DNA of 64,000 nucleotides from Salvia splendens (lineage: Eukaryota; Streptophyta; Magnoliopsida; Lamiales; Lamiaceae). A program made the translations under genes and the position numbers. Where the stretch lies: contig NC_056033.1 of assembly GCF_004379255.2 (NCBI RefSeq), forward strand, positions 8,970,172-9,034,171, in the 5' to 3' direction. Shown here piece by piece: positions 35,667 to 47,509 of the stretch (position 1 is its first letter; every line of letters begins with the position of its first letter). The notes below the pieces were generated by a model. It saw only the letters and a list, made by a program, of their open reading frames with translations, was not told the DNA's origin and searched no databases.

Positions 35667-36374
35667 TCAATCAAGAAATCCAGTCTTTCGCCAAATGGCG
35701 TTGCGCACCTGCCTGAGATCCCTGCCTTTAAGCGTCCGCCCAGCCCCCTCCAGCACCGAGTTCGCCAGCATCGGCGAATCCCGCGCCGCCACCACCTCGT
35801 GCGGCGGCAGCATCATTCCGTTGCTCATCTCCGCCTCCTCCCCCTCTTCCTCCTCCGACAGCACTTCCTCCAAATCCCGCGCCCTCCTCCTCAAAGCCGC
35901 GGGTATCACCGGCACGTTCACCGGCGCCGACTGATGCCGCAGCCGCATTCTCTCCACCGGCGGCGGCGGCGGCGGTTTCCTTGGAATAGCCATCCGAGAC
36001 GAGGACGACGCGGCGGGGGAGGTCGAAGACGACGACGAGAGGGAGACCGAGGCGGAGGCCTTGTGGTTGAAGACGGGCCGGGTATCGGATCCCGATCGGG
36101 TTTTGAGGTTATCGTTTAGCGCCGCTAGGATTCCGTACTGATTCCTCGGGTGGTTGTGGTTGTGGTTGTGGAGGCTCCGCGTCCGGTTAGGGCTGCCTGA
36201 GTGTGTGGGTGAGGGTGGAGAGCTCCCCGACGGAGTGTTGAAGATGTCCTGTTCCGAGAGCTCTAGCGCCGGCGCCGCCGGATGCTCACTGAATACTCCA
36301 AGAAGTCGGTCGGAAGGCGAACCGTTGCGGTGGTTACGCGAGCGACTGGCGGCGCCGCCGCCAAATTCTTCCAT
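35667..36374 (-). CDS. S40-like / DUF584 senescence regulator protein
   Basis: A single exon of 235 codons on the minus strand. The N-terminus has [14 protein letters not shown] and [12 protein letters not shown] as in S40 family proteins. A low-complexity Ser/Pro middle follows (a run of Ser, then [13 protein letters not shown]), then an acidic patch ([14 protein letters not shown]). The family's conserved C-terminus is [30 protein letters not shown] and RKTGFLD. Barley S40 and Arabidopsis relatives are nuclear, plant-specific proteins linked to leaf senescence and stress. The biochemical role is unknown. The start is the first Met of the open GC-rich exon. No TE lies inside the gene. Confidence 0.9.
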   Translation of the reverse strand: MEEFGGGAASRSRNHRNGSPSDRLLGVFSEHPAAPALELSEQDIFNTPSGSSPPSPTHSGSPNRTRSLHNHNHNHPRNQYGILAALNDNLKTRSGSDTRPVFNHKASASVSLSSSSSTSPAASSSSRMAIPRKPPPPPPVERMRLRHQSAPVNVPVIPAALRRRARDLEEVLSEEEEGEEAEMSNGMMLPPHEVVAARDSPMLANSVLEGAGRTLKGRDLRQVRNAIWRKTGFLD

Positions 36375-36463
36375 TGAGCGTTTGTGTTTGTGAAAAAGAG
36401 AGACGTCAGGTTAGATGTGTGTGCAATGTCTACACAAATAAAGACTCCCTCTTTGGGAACAAT

Positions 36464-36469
36464 CACGTG
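36464..36469 (-). promoter_or_regulatory. G-box / ABRE core upstream of the S40-like gene
   Basis: CACGTG lies about 90 bp above the start codon within AATCACGTGCGACG. G-boxes bind bZIP and bHLH factors and often serve abscisic-acid or light responses, which suits a senescence-linked gene. A second ACGT core (GACGTC) is at about 36405. Function is inferred from the motif only. Confidence 0.45.
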
Positions 36470-36798
36470 CGACGCACAGCACAATATACTCGTACGAATA
36501 TATTTATATTAGGTAATTTGCTTTTATACTCCATATAATAATAAAGCCATACCAGGTAATTCAATTTTATAAATAAAGCCTTACAAAATAATTTGATTTT
36601 ATAAGTAAAGCCATACGTAAATATAATATAATAATATTAGTAAAATATATTTATGGCTAAGTTTAGTTAATTGATCCAAGGGGAAAAGAATCGAAAATAA
36701 GTTAACAAAGAATTGAGATGGGTTTTTGCGACAATGACGGTAAGCTGTTAATTTGTTTGACAATTTCCTTTTGGGCCGATATAGACACCCCTTTTGTA

Positions 36799-37582
36799 CA
36801 GTGGCGGATCCGGGGGCAGGTGGGGGCGGTCGCCCCTACCCGACCGTCCGGAGAGCCTAAATTTTTCATTGAATCAAGCCGAAAATAGCATATCCACCCC
36901 CTCCGTAGAGTGTAGAAATATTTTTGTTTTCAATAAATGTCATATAAAATGTAGTAGTTCAATGGTTTGGTTGTTGGTTTATTAACTAAGATGTCTAGGG
37001 TTCAATCCTCAACAAAAACATATTTTTTTTCATTTTTCATTTTTTATTTTATCCATTCATATTTCTTCTTATTATCAAAATAATACCTTTAAATACTTTA
37101 TGTAATCTAAACTTTTACTAAGTTGCATATATTATGTTGTTACATTTATTCTTTAGTTAAAATCATTTTTAATCTTGTGTTAAAGTCTTTTATCCATGCA
37201 TCTTAATTATTCTCTATGTAACAAAATAAACATTTTAAATATTTTTGAAATATAAATATTTAGTGCTCTACTTATATCACTTTTGTATATAATATTTCCA
37301 GTGATTTAAAATGTACATATATTACAATAATTTTATATTTTAAAATGAATAATACATATTTGCAAGCTAAAGCATTTTATATTTATATATTTTTTTATTT
37401 TAAAATGAATAATACATATTTGCAAGCTGAAGCATGTTTATATTTTATTAATGAAGCTAGTGCTACTTAAATATTAATATAATATTTATTTATTTTATTA
37501 TTAAAAATAATATTAAATTAAATATTTAATATTTAAATATAAGTTCTGCCCCTGCCATTTTCGGGTCCTGGATCCGCCACTG
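36799..37582. mobile_element. 784-bp non-autonomous hAT element
   Basis: Perfect 13-bp terminal inverted repeats CAGTGGCGGATCC / GGATCCGCCACTG and a perfect 8-bp target duplication CTTTTGTA (36791-36798, 37583-37590), the classic hAT footprint. Subterminal G-rich (GGGGGCAGGTGGGGGCGG) and C-rich (CTGCCCCTGCCA) stretches are partly complementary. The interior has a direct repeat (TTTTAAAATGAATAATACAT + ATTTGCAAGCT, about 37338 and 37398). No transposase. Its ends match those at 42372 and 53356. Confidence 0.95.
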
Positions 37583-37590
37583 CTTTTGTA

Positions 37591-39417
37591 TGACATGTCT
37601 CTATTAATGTTTTTGTAATTTTATTTTCCCTTTTTTCCTTTTGAAATTGAGCAACTGTTGATTGATTGGGACCATCTCCACTAAAAATTTAGAGTAAACT
37701 TTAAATCACATGAGCACCACATTGCAGTTTACGTTAAACTTAAATTATTGCTAGAAAAAAAATTATTTGTATTTCATTTAGATCATTTAGAACCATGTTA
37801 TCAAAATCATTTCTTTGTTCTCTGTGATCCACCTCAAGTCAGCAGCATCGGTAGCACTAGTGGGTATCCACCTCTAGTCGGGAGCATCGACAACACTGGT
37901 ATCCACCTCTATTCGGCAAATTTCATATTTACAATGATTTTTGGATGTAACCCTCCGTCCATGATTATATGTCTTATATTTGACCGACACAAATTTTAAG
38001 AAATTGTTTAACTTTATATAATAAAATAGGTAGAAAAATTCATTTAAAATGGACATAAAAAAATAAAAATAGTTCAGTTAAAAACGAACGGAACGGAAGG
38101 GAGGGAATAGTTTATTCGGACTCACTCATAAATTGCAGGCTGCACTAAGTTGTAACATGTCGACACATACCCTGTATTCGAGAGAGATATAGGCTTTGAT
38201 TAAAATGAATTACATTACCAAATTTCTTTTGTAGTGCTTTAGTAACCACACAAAAAAATGGTTGACCAAACCGAAACCGAACCATGCATTTTATTCGGTT
38301 AACCAGTTCTAAATGCTAAAAAACCGTTGGCAATGTTCAAATCGGGGACTTGCAGAAGGGAGTCGCGCGTGCATACTAGTTAGTTGCGCTTTCTCCATTT
38401 CATCTTTCATTTTTGTAATGTAAATCATTTTATTATCAAATTTCAGAATATTCCCCGGAACTCCGGGGAGATGATCAAAGTATAACTAATATTAAGTGTA
38501 TAATTAGAGAACAAAATCCAGGCATTAGATCAAAACAATCTAGTTCATTATATGAGCATTTTAGTTCACAATATGACTTTGAAAACAAAGAGTGAACCAA
38601 AACACTATTATAGTGAAGTATTTATTCCGTGAAAGATTTAATTCACTAATGGTGTTTTGGTTCACTCATTCGTGTAGTGAACTAAATTCGTGTTCTCTAA
38701 TTATGTATTTAAGTAGTGGTTTCCCTAGATCACTACTCTATTCCATCCGTCTTCATTAAATAGTCCCATTTGTGGACAAGAATTTCAATGAGAAATTGGT
38801 AAAGTACAATAGATGAGAGAAAAAGTTGGTAAAATAGTAGTCATATGAAGAAAATGTAGGTAAAGTAGGGAAGAGAGAAAGAAAGTGGGTAATTTTTTTT
38901 TTCTATTTTTAGAATTGAGACTATTTTTTATTGACATCTCAAAATACAAAATCTATTTTTAGTATGATTTAGTTTGTTATGGTGAATTTAGTGACTTGTA
39001 TATACATTTGCAGTATGTATCTATGAAAGTGAAATTATTTAATGAACACAAAATCAACAAAAATAATACAAGAAATAAGTTTTCCATAGAAAATACGGAC
39101 TATTTGGTTTCCTAGTTTTCTCAAGAAAAAAAATTCACATAAACTCAATCCCATAAACAAGTCGCTGCCCACGGTTACAGCTAAATGGCATTTTGGTAAA
39201 GTTGAAAACACTATGCATGCACATAAATATTCAAGAACATTGCTTGATACGAGCAAAATAAAGCCATTTCGTTTAAGCTAAAAATAACGTGTTGCAAGCA
39301 AGCAGCCGAGCCAAATTCTCTATTTTGGAGTTCCCTTATGAAACAAAATGAGATGGAGTTTGTTTGATATTATTGCGTCAACACTCAACATACTGCTCTC
39401 ACTCTTGAGATATCTTC
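37591..39417. other. AT-rich intergenic sequence
   Basis: Contains Stowaway-like fragments (TCCATCCGTCTTCATTAAATAG near 38745; AGAATTGAGACTATTTTTTA near 38911) too decayed to delimit, and a repeated phrase AGCATCGRYARCACTRGTGGT + ATCCACCTCT (37843 and 37883). No gene. Confidence 0.5.
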
Positions 39418-39968
39418 TTAGTCATGCACTTCTTCAGGTTTCTTCTTCGAACCCATATACCATCCAACTGCAGCAACCATGGTAACAATACCAGCAATAA
39501 CACCATAGTTTCTGTGCTTGTCAGTTGAAACATTAGGAGTTTCAGAGGCGCCACCACCACTTGGTTTAGCATCAGCTACAGATCCTGAGCTTCCTGCTGC
39601 TGGAGTTCCACCTGATGCGGGGCCCTAGGAGTGATCACAATGCATGATGAAACATCTATTAGTATTCAAATAATAACTACAAACTTGTGCTATGCAGATA
39701 TATATGTCTACCTTCCGAGCAAGCTTCTCCAGCTTCTCTTGTTCCATTTTCTGAAAAAAATTTGTAAAGTTTTCTAGTGAGAAAGAGCATTCAAAAACTT
39801 ATTGAATCATAATTATATGAGACCAAGTATATACAACCCTTTCGGGAAAACAAACCAAGTAATTAGCCAAATGGTGTATAAGAACCCACTCAAGTCTCAA
39901 CAAAAGGTGACAACATATTTCCGTATCATCAAACAATTCAAACACAATCATTTAATGTCATGGAGTGT

Positions 39969-39999
<31 letters not shown>

Positions 40000-40393
40000 G
40001 GTTGATATGAAGTTCCAACTCTAAGGCAGTATGAATTCAAACTCCTAAGGGGCAGACTGTCTGATACATGTTCGACCTATTAGGAAGTAGGATTTGAATT
40101 CATGACTTTTTACTTACAATTTAATCTACTCCACCCATTAGCCCATTGCTTGGAACATCTGCGCTCATATTTTAATCTACATGTCATTTCAGCTCTAACG
40201 ATGAGCAAAACGCAACTTGCCATAAAAAACTTCCATAAAAGAGTATGCTGGCAAGCCTGCATCTAACATGTTGAACCAAAATGTAGTTCACCTTAATGTA
40301 CACATTTTCAGCAGCCTTCTCCTCCTCACTGAGGACTTTGCCGCCACTTGATAACCTGCGTGAGATGTATCTAGCAGCCATTCTAGTCGCCAT
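39418..40393 (-). CDS. At2g27730-like small mitochondrial membrane protein
   Basis: Three minus-strand exons, 40393-40292, 39750-39712 and 39624-39418, join in phase 0 to 115 aa. The N-terminus MATRMAARYISRRLSSGGKV is a typical mitochondrial presequence (Arg/Ser-rich, no acids), followed by LSEEEKAAENVYIK, exon 2 KMEQEKLEKLARK, a Gly/Ser/Ala-rich linker, and one membrane helix (about residues 88-105, GVIAGIVTMVAAVGWYMG) before a Lys-rich tail. The Arabidopsis homologue is similar in length and has been reported with plant respiratory complex I; any such role here is inference. A likely 5'UTR intron ends at TTGACAG just upstream of the start codon, placing the promoter near 41.6 kb. No lesion was seen. 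Confidence 0.9.
39966..40001. repeat. GT microsatellite followed by a 19-base G run
   Basis: (GT)n at 39966-39982 passes directly into 19 consecutive G at 39983-40001, within intron 1 of the At2g27730-like gene. On the transcribed RNA this is a poly-C/CA tract. The DNA plus strand could form a G-quadruplex. Length may be affected by sequencing. Confidence 0.9.
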
Positions 40394-41629
40394 GTAAACA
40401 AAATATTTTCCTGTCAATGTAATTAAGTTTTGGTCAAAACCCACAATGTGATAGATTTTTTCGCTGATATATGAACTACAGTATCTTAGATCTTTTCAGT
40501 CCAACCTGTTTAACAGAATAAGTCTAACTGTGTAATCAACAAACACATAAAAAGGTGTCGGTTCAACCTGTTTTCTTCTGTCAAATACATGGCCTGTGTC
40601 AGCAACAGAGGAGGCCCAAACTGTCCTAGCTAAATATTCCAATGTTGTATATGCATTTTAACTAAAGAATTATAGCAGTAACAAATTCTTTAGTCAATTT
40701 TTGGCACTAACTACATTTATCCCAAACTGCCATAGCATAGCTCACATACTGTTGAAGAGTAGTATTTGCATTTGAAAGCCTTGTACTTGCACACTATTCA
40801 GTTAGGATAACAGTTGCAGAAAAACTAGGCCATATATCATTTCTAAGTTCAGAAATGAGTAATTAAAAACGAGGCAATCATAGCTGCTTGTCTCTTTGAA
40901 AATCCTCCAGTCACAATACAGAGAGTTTTTTGTGTGTTAACAGTTTCTCGAATCTGGAGAGGAACATGATGAACTATCTTCAATAAGGTGTACAAATATA
41001 TAGATTTTGAAGGATATACACAACAAGCATACAACAACAATAGAAAGGAGATAAACTCATTCTTTGTAAATGCCGCATTCATTATGCAAAATCCCATAAC
41101 ACAAGAAAAAACCAAGCGGAGAATCCTTTGAATTTCACTAAAAGTCTAGTCCAACACAAATGAAATGGAAACAGTGAGCATGTTACTTTGAAACGAAAAT
41201 ACATATTACATCCTGTAATTGGCGTCAATGAAACTGGAAAAATTCCTTAAAATACCTAATCAGAGCGAAATAACCAAATTATTTCAAAATTAAGGAAACT
41301 ATGGCATAGAAAAGTAATTGACGACGATCAACAGACGAAGAACTTCATAAAAATCGGAATCGCGAAACATTATACAATCACCGCCTAAAAACCGAAAATC
41401 ACGCAAAAAATGGAATAAGCAAGAGCTTCGCAGCTGGCATAAATCTGATAACGCATAGTGATTGTGTATGTAAATACTTAATAAGAAGAGAGATTGCAGA
41501 ACAGCGTGAGAGATGCTGTATGATGATTTGTATTCTAGGTGTGTGTGGAAGACCAGAAATCCAGAATGCTCCTATAAAAATAAAAAGGTCGAAATAAAAA
41601 GAAGAGCTTGCTTGCTTAATTCGTAAACA

Positions 41630-41668
41630 TGGGCTCAACACCTTATCTTCTCTATTTTATTAGGCCCA
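41630..41668 (-). promoter_or_regulatory. Site II-type motifs near the At2g27730-like promoter
   Basis: TGGGCT at 41630-41635 and GGCCCA (TGGGCC on the minus strand) at 41663-41668. Paired TGGGCY motifs bind TCP factors and are common in promoters of nuclear genes for mitochondrial and ribosomal proteins. The position fits a TSS near 41.6 kb with a 5'UTR intron, which is itself inferred. Confidence 0.5.
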
Positions 41669-41946
41669 TTAACAGATCACACTTTTCTCATCTAAAATGG
41701 GTAATCCATCCTTCCATTCATAATAAAATATGTACAGTACACATTTGCCAAATATCCACAAATTCGACGAATCACCGAAATTTTAAAATTTGATTCAGAT
41801 ATATGGATTTTCGATTCGGATCACATTTTTTTCATAAAATTTAGATTTTCGAATTAGTTTGAAACGAACTTATTAAAAACCAAAAACTTGAAGTCCAAAA
41901 TATATTTTAAAAATGTACTCATTATATAGCAAAAGTTTATAACTAA

Positions 41947-42135
41947 GAGCATTCATAATGTGATAATGATAATGGTGCCCTTGCATTCCGTTTCGGGGGA
42001 ATGGAATGTTAACAACACGCGTTGTGGATGTTCCGTGGCAAGTGATGTTCGGTGAGGGAGGGTGAGGCGGGGGACATTCCTGATTCCGTCATGCACCCGC
42101 CTCACCCAACTCCATCATATTTTTTCAAATTTTAA
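41947..42135. mobile_element. Left end of a Harbinger-like element (partial)
   Basis: AGAGCATTCATAATGTGATAATG resembles the ends of the element at 51997-52618 (AGAGCATCCATAATG). A GC-rich block follows (GGGTGAGGCGGGGGACATTCC). No matching right end was found before or after the neighbouring hAT element, so it is probably truncated. Confidence 0.45.
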
Positions 42136-42371
42136 TGCCTTTTTTTCATTTGTTCATGTTCTTATTAGTGTCTTTTTTCTTTTTATTATTGTATTGTTTT
42201 GATATATCTTTTGCTTTTCTTTTTTTACTAGTAAGTATGTTTATATTTCTTGTTATGACTTCAGATTTGATATAGAAACATTTCATAAGGACTTCATGAC
42301 ATATATAGCAAATGATTTCTCTATTAATACAAAGAAAAGATGAACATCATCCACTACTACAACTCCACAAG

Positions 42372-44471
42372 CAGTGGCGGAGCCAGAGATTTCATAATGG
42401 GGGTCCAAAATTAAACTTCAAAAAAAATTATATAAATTAAATTATAAGGTTCAAAATGTAAAAGTCAAATGCAATCACATCATAACATTTGTCTTCTATT
42501 CTTCATCTTCTGAAACCGCTGCATAATAGTTTCATTGGTAACTTTAACAAACACATCCTTTTCGATGTAAGGAACTAAGCAATCATTCAATAGTTGGTCT
42601 CCCATGCTATTACGTAGAGAAGTCTTGATGATCTTCATTGCTGAAAAGGCTCTTTCTACTGATGCAGTGGCAACTGGTAAGATCAATGACAACTTAACTA
42701 ATGAATAAACCATTGGAAAAACTTCATGTTTCCTTGTAGAAACCATCTTTTGAGCAAGACCACTGATTCCTGATATTTGTGAAAACTTTTCATCTATGCG
42801 CACATCGAAAATAAAGTTCTCAAGTTGACTTTTAAGCTCGGACAAAGCAACTTCAGAAAATTCAGAAGGATAATACCGTGCAAGACGAAGCAGCTTCTCC
42901 AAATCAAATGCAGAAAATAAATCCCTAGGATCAAAACATGACATGCATAAAACTAAGTCTGTGTTGACTTCATCAAAACGTTGATTCAACTCTTGAGCTT
43001 GCAAGTCAATAACAGAACAAAAGAGCTCAACTCGATAATAGTGGAGATTCTTCATTTTCTCAGCTCTACGTCTTCCTTTTTTTCGAGCTACAAACTCATC
43101 TTCCATGTCAAGCACATCCAGTTCATATTTGCTACAAAACTTAGAAACATCAGCAAGCAATACATCCCAATCTTTTTCCCTCATTATTTGCAGACGTGAT
43201 TTTGCTACCTTGACAAGATTCATATCATTAACAATGTCTTGATCTTTCTTTTGTAGCACTTGGGAGAGTTCATGTGTGATTCCCAAGATTTGCTTCATAA
43301 GATGTAACACAAAGACAAACTCAAAACTATTTATAATTTCTAGCACATCATCAGCTTCAGCCCTTATTGAATCGTCATGACCATTCTCCTCAACATACTC
43401 AAGAACATCAACAATAGAAGAATATAAATGTATCAAGTTGACAAGAGTACCGTAATGTGAACTCCAACGAGTATCTCCAGGTCGCTTCAATGACATTTCT
43501 TGATTTAGTCCTCTTCCTGTGCTTATTTCATCACTTGCAATCTCTTTAATAATATTCTCTCTCTGTTTCTCTCGAAGTATATCTCTGCGCTTACAAGAAC
43601 CTCCAACAGTATTACACAAACGAGAGATAGAATTATAAAAAGATTCGACAATTTTATGTTTTTTAGCAACAGCAACAATCGTGAGCTGAAGCTGATGAGC
43701 AAAGCAATGTACGTTTTCGATTTCCATCTACTGTAGGACGAAAATCATGATTACGTGGTTGACACGGACCTTTAAGTAAGTAAGCTCTGCGAACTTGTTC
43801 TATTAAATTTGGTGGATAACTCATTATATCAGGTCGTTCTCCTGGATCACTTGGAAGATTCTCTAAATCAACCTTACTTTTATCTTCATTCGATAATTCT
43901 TGAGGTTGAAGAAGTGAAGGTTCAACTGATGAAGAATCAACGGAAGAAAGTTTCTTGAAATAACGAGCCATATACCTACAAAAATAGTCAACACTGATTA
44001 AGTTCAAAATATTTGATATTTTCTGTATGCAAAACTATTAACACACACATCAAATAAAGAATTGGAGTTATAAAATTCCAACTACAGAACCACCGTAGTC
44101 CGTAGCCATTGAATTACATAAGCTATCTTCTTTCTCCCCCTTTGAATTATTATTGCAGCCAAACAAAAAAACAACCTATGTAGAAAAATTAATTGAATTA
44201 TATTTGAGTTTTGAATAGACCTAGTTCTAGTTTACCAGATTTCAGACGTGGAACGACAGAATGAATAAGCTAAATTCAGACTTGGATTGGAACGGCAGAA
44301 TGAATACGCTAAATTAAGAGGCACGATTCATATATATTTTGCTAAAACCTATCTCTAATATTATATTTATTATAAATTATAATTAGTGTGAAATTACTAA
44401 AATACCCCTAAGTTTTTTAAGAATTAGTGGGGGGACCATGGCCCCCTGGCCCCACCCTCCCTCCGCCCCTG
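42372..44471 (-). mobile_element. hAT element, 2.1 kb, internally deleted
   Basis: Ends CAGTGGCGGAG and CTCCGCCCCTG (one mismatch as inverted repeats) with a perfect 8-bp target duplication TCCACAAG (42364-42371, 44472-44479). It carries a minus-strand transposase gene with its central part deleted. Confidence 0.94.
42480..43959 (-). pseudogene. hAT transposase (TTF-type/ZMYM1-like), internal deletion
   Basis: The N-terminal part (from the in-frame Met near 43971) reads MARYFKKLSS, then an acidic stretch and DIMSYPPNLIEQVRRAYLLK + GPCQPRNHDF, the usual lead-in to the TTF-type zinc finger. At about 43728 the sequence jumps, in another frame, to ENVHCFAHQLQLTIVAVAKK of the catalytic region, so the zinc finger and about the first half of the RNase H-like core are missing. 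Downstream a 415-codon frame is intact: RPGDTRWSSHYGTLV, ITHELSQVLQKKDQDIV, and the hAT dimerisation region (PVATASVERAFSAMKIIKTS, LRNSMGDQLLNDCLVPYIEKD). The fold is recognisable but no active transposase is expected. Confidence 0.9.
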
Positions 44472-44479
44472 TCCACAAG

Positions 44480-46129
44480 GATCCTCACAACTCGAAGCGG
44501 TAAATCGTGAGTTCATGTCGATTTATGTACTAAAGAAAATCGTGTGATTAGTAGTATAAATATGGCATATTAACTTCATAAGTCATAACCTTTTGAATTT
44601 AACCCAATAAATAGGTGTTGTGTTATACAGTAATTGAAAAGGTGAGGGTAATACTACTGCTCTTCAAAGATTGTCTATTACTGAAAAGAACACAGAACAG
44701 GTTTCAGTATTATTAGATTGAGAAAATGAAACAATATAAACAGAAAATCATTCTCTAAAGATTACTTCCTTTTAATTTATATTGTTTCCACAAAATTCCG
44801 AATATATTTTTCATTATTAAATGTCATCTCTATCATACAGATGCATTATTAATAGAGTGACAATAACATAATCTTTTTTGGCTGCCCACTTTTTATGTCG
44901 ATATTGGCGTTCCACTCTATATACACAGTAGGCCAGCTCATTTAGACGTCGACTTCATCTCATTTTCCCTATTTCTGACTAATCACAATTATTTAATTAA
45001 TTTCTTTCTTCAAGTGAGACACGACAAGAGTCTGCTCGAAACTTTGAGGCTGCTGGTGCTTGACCCTGGCTCTTAAATAAGCAGGCATATCATACTTTAC
45101 ACAACCAAAGTCGATACATCTTGTCTTGTGTGATGAGATTTGCGTGTGCTTTTTTTGCATACACAGATATTGCTGTCTGATGCCTAACACAATGTTTCAT
45201 TCATATAATTATACTTGCGTATGCTAGTTTAACTTGTATATCATAATCCAATGAAGCCCACAAACAGCTAATATGATTCCACTCATGAACTAAACAAGAA
45301 AGAGAAATGGACGCGTAAAACGAATCTGATATATGAATAAGTAGAAACTTGCATCGTCACGAAATCGAATACAATAAACTAGAGTACATACATCTCTATT
45401 GTGCCAAAAAAAATCTATGATTAAAATCACGAGTATGATATTTATTGTGTGTTTATATGGATGAATTTCCTAACCAATCGAAAAAGTATTGTGTATCCCT
45501 GTCTAAAAATTCCTACTCTCCAAGGCTGTCCTCTGCACAATCTTTTTTTCCATTCCATAGCATAAGCCTCCTTTAGCAGCATCACCTGCACAAAAAAGAG
45601 GGTAACTTAGTTCTGTTTCAAGGATTAATGTGGAAAGCCTATCAAGCAATTATCAGCTTTCACACATCTTAAGCAGTAGTAGTAAACAAAGCCAATCAAG
45701 GAGCAAAGACGGCAGCGACGCGTTCAAACAGGCGCCGTTTTTTTCTTTATATTGTCAATAAAAAGTCATACATACATACATACATGTTTAGGCAGAATTT
45801 CTTATCTTATCATATCCTGATGTCAAACAAAACACCACTGAAAACGACTTAATCATGATTTCAATAGCCGCCAAGGCAGGATTTGTTTTTGCTTTGAAGC
45901 AAACAACTTGTTGGCGGCATACCGCCTTTGAATATTGACGAGTGATATTGGAAATGTGACGATGGATGTGTAAAACGTTTTTGTACTACATAATGGTTTC
46001 ATCAAATTAGTTTTACTTTTTCAACTAGATGGCAGACCAATATGGAATTGGAAACAGTTCTGACCTGGAACGTTTTCCCTCTAAAGGAAATGGTGAAGAA
46101 AAAGTGTTGTCTGTAAACTCCCTCTTCCG
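44480..46129. other. Intergenic sequence with two exon-like fragments
   Basis: On the minus strand a frame ending at 44993 reads CIDFGCVKYDMPAYLRARVK, then HQQPQSFEQTLVVSHLKKEIN and a stop, protein-like but not recognised. At about 45595-45520 an acceptor-like TTTTTTGTGCAG is followed by a short open stretch; this could be a 3'UTR exon of the GH17 gene. Neither is called as a gene. Confidence 0.35.
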
Positions 46130-47435
46130 CTACAACAAACATATAGTAACTATCAATAACGAAAGAATGCCACTTGACAACATCCCAACCTGAAATAGGC
46201 AAACAACAAAATAGATTAGCCAAAAGAAACGAAAACTTGTTTAAAAATCTAATCTCTCATATCCTTACATTTTTGGCAGAAGCTGAGTAATCCATACGGG
46301 GAACAATACCCTGCAGCCCAATGTTGTAAACAGGAGAGCCATCAGGGTAATACAAGCCGTAGTTCCTCTCAGAGACCGGGCCGGGCTTCATATTCTCATT
46401 AAAAAGCGCGAAAAAGAAGACATCAATGGCCACTTGAGGCTTCGCCGGAGTCCCCTGCCTCTGCTCTATCCTACTAAGCAGATTCCCATTGTACAATCTC
46501 GCATTCTCCGGCGTCGCCCCGAACTCATTCGGATCACCTTTGGAAGGCCATCCCGTTTCGGAAACCTTTACTTGGATGTCGGTATGTCCTAGCGCTTTAA
46601 TAGCCGCGTAAACAGCGTCAATCTGCGCGTAGAGCATGTTGTCGTAGTGTAAATTGGTGTTTGGATCGATGGTGCCGGGATTGGGCTGGAAGAGGGCGTA
46701 GTCGAGGAGGACCTGGCCGTTGCTGTCCTTGTAAGCGAAGAAGGGGTAGACATTGATGAGGAAGGGGGAGTTGGTCTGCTTGTGGAAGGCGAGGATCCCC
46801 TGCATATACTCGGCGAGATCGGGGCGGAAGGCGCTGGCGGAGGGGGGGAAGGAGTTGGCGAGGATGTTGAAGGAGTGGGCGGTGGTGACGTAGATGTCCT
46901 TGGTGAGGCCGAGGGTGCGGAGGGCGGCGGAGACGGTCTGCATTGCCGGGAGGAGGTAGGATTTGAGCTGGGTGTCGTTGCCCATGAGGACTTCGTTGCC
47001 GACGGTGATGCAGGTGATTTTGGTCTGGGAGATGTAGGGCTGGACGTGCTGCTGGATCCAGGATTGGGCCTGGATTGGATCGGTCATCTTCTGGAGGTAC
47101 TCGTTGCCTAATCCGATCACGAATTCGACGCCGGAGTTGGCGAAGGCGGAGAGGACGATCGGATCGGCGTCGTAGAGCTTTACTTTGGTGATGTTGACGG
47201 ATCGGAGGAGAGACGCCACTCGCGACGGCGACGGAAGGTTGTTCGCAATCTGGCCGTAGTTGATCCCTACTCCTAAGCTCTCGCTCTTCGTCAATGAATC
47301 TGTGAATATATATACAAATTACTTGATTAATTAATTAACATTGTAGCTCAAACAAGAAAGGGGATCATAAAGGTAGAAGAAATTAAAACCTGAAAAGATA
47401 AGGAAGAGGAGGAGGAGGAGGAGAGGGATGGCCAT
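46130..47435 (-). CDS. GH17 glucan endo-1,3-beta-glucosidase, GPI-anchored type
   Basis: Minus-strand exons 47435-47390, 47299-46269 and 46189-46130 give 378 aa. Exon 1 encodes a signal peptide (MAIPLLLLLLFLIFS). Exon 2 holds the GH17 barrel: GVGINYGQIANNLPSPSRVA start, VKLYDADP, ITVGNEVL with the acid/base Glu at about residue 118, and VKVSETGWPS with the nucleophile Glu at about 263, through to GLYYPDGSPVYNIG. The 46130-46189 exon follows an acceptor TTGCCTATTTCAG and a donor AAAAAT|GTAAGG. It adds VGMLSSGILSLLIVTICLL and a stop, a hydrophobic C-terminal tail typical of GPI-anchor signals. Without this exon, exon 2 would read through the donor to a stop three codons later (VRI). The enzyme cleaves callose-type beta-1,3-glucan at the cell surface. 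Resembles Arabidopsis At2g27500. No lesion was seen. Confidence 0.93.
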
Positions 47436-47500
47436 TGCAAGTTGAGAAACTCTGATAAATCTCAGCCACGGCACTACTGCTTTATCGCTTCATTTCTGTG

Positions 47501-47509
47501 TATATATAA
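47501..47509 (-). promoter_or_regulatory. Probable TATA box of the GH17 gene
   Basis: The minus strand reads ACTTATATATACACAG about 70 bp upstream of the start codon, normal TATA spacing for a short leader. Confidence 0.5.

Noticed and set aside
35799..36119. Arg-rich plus-strand ORF of 106 codons
   Set aside because: It is antisense to the S40-like exon.
46782..47111. Gly/Glu-rich plus-strand ORF of 109 codons
   Set aside because: It is antisense to the GH17 exon; low-complexity composition comes from codon use on the other strand.
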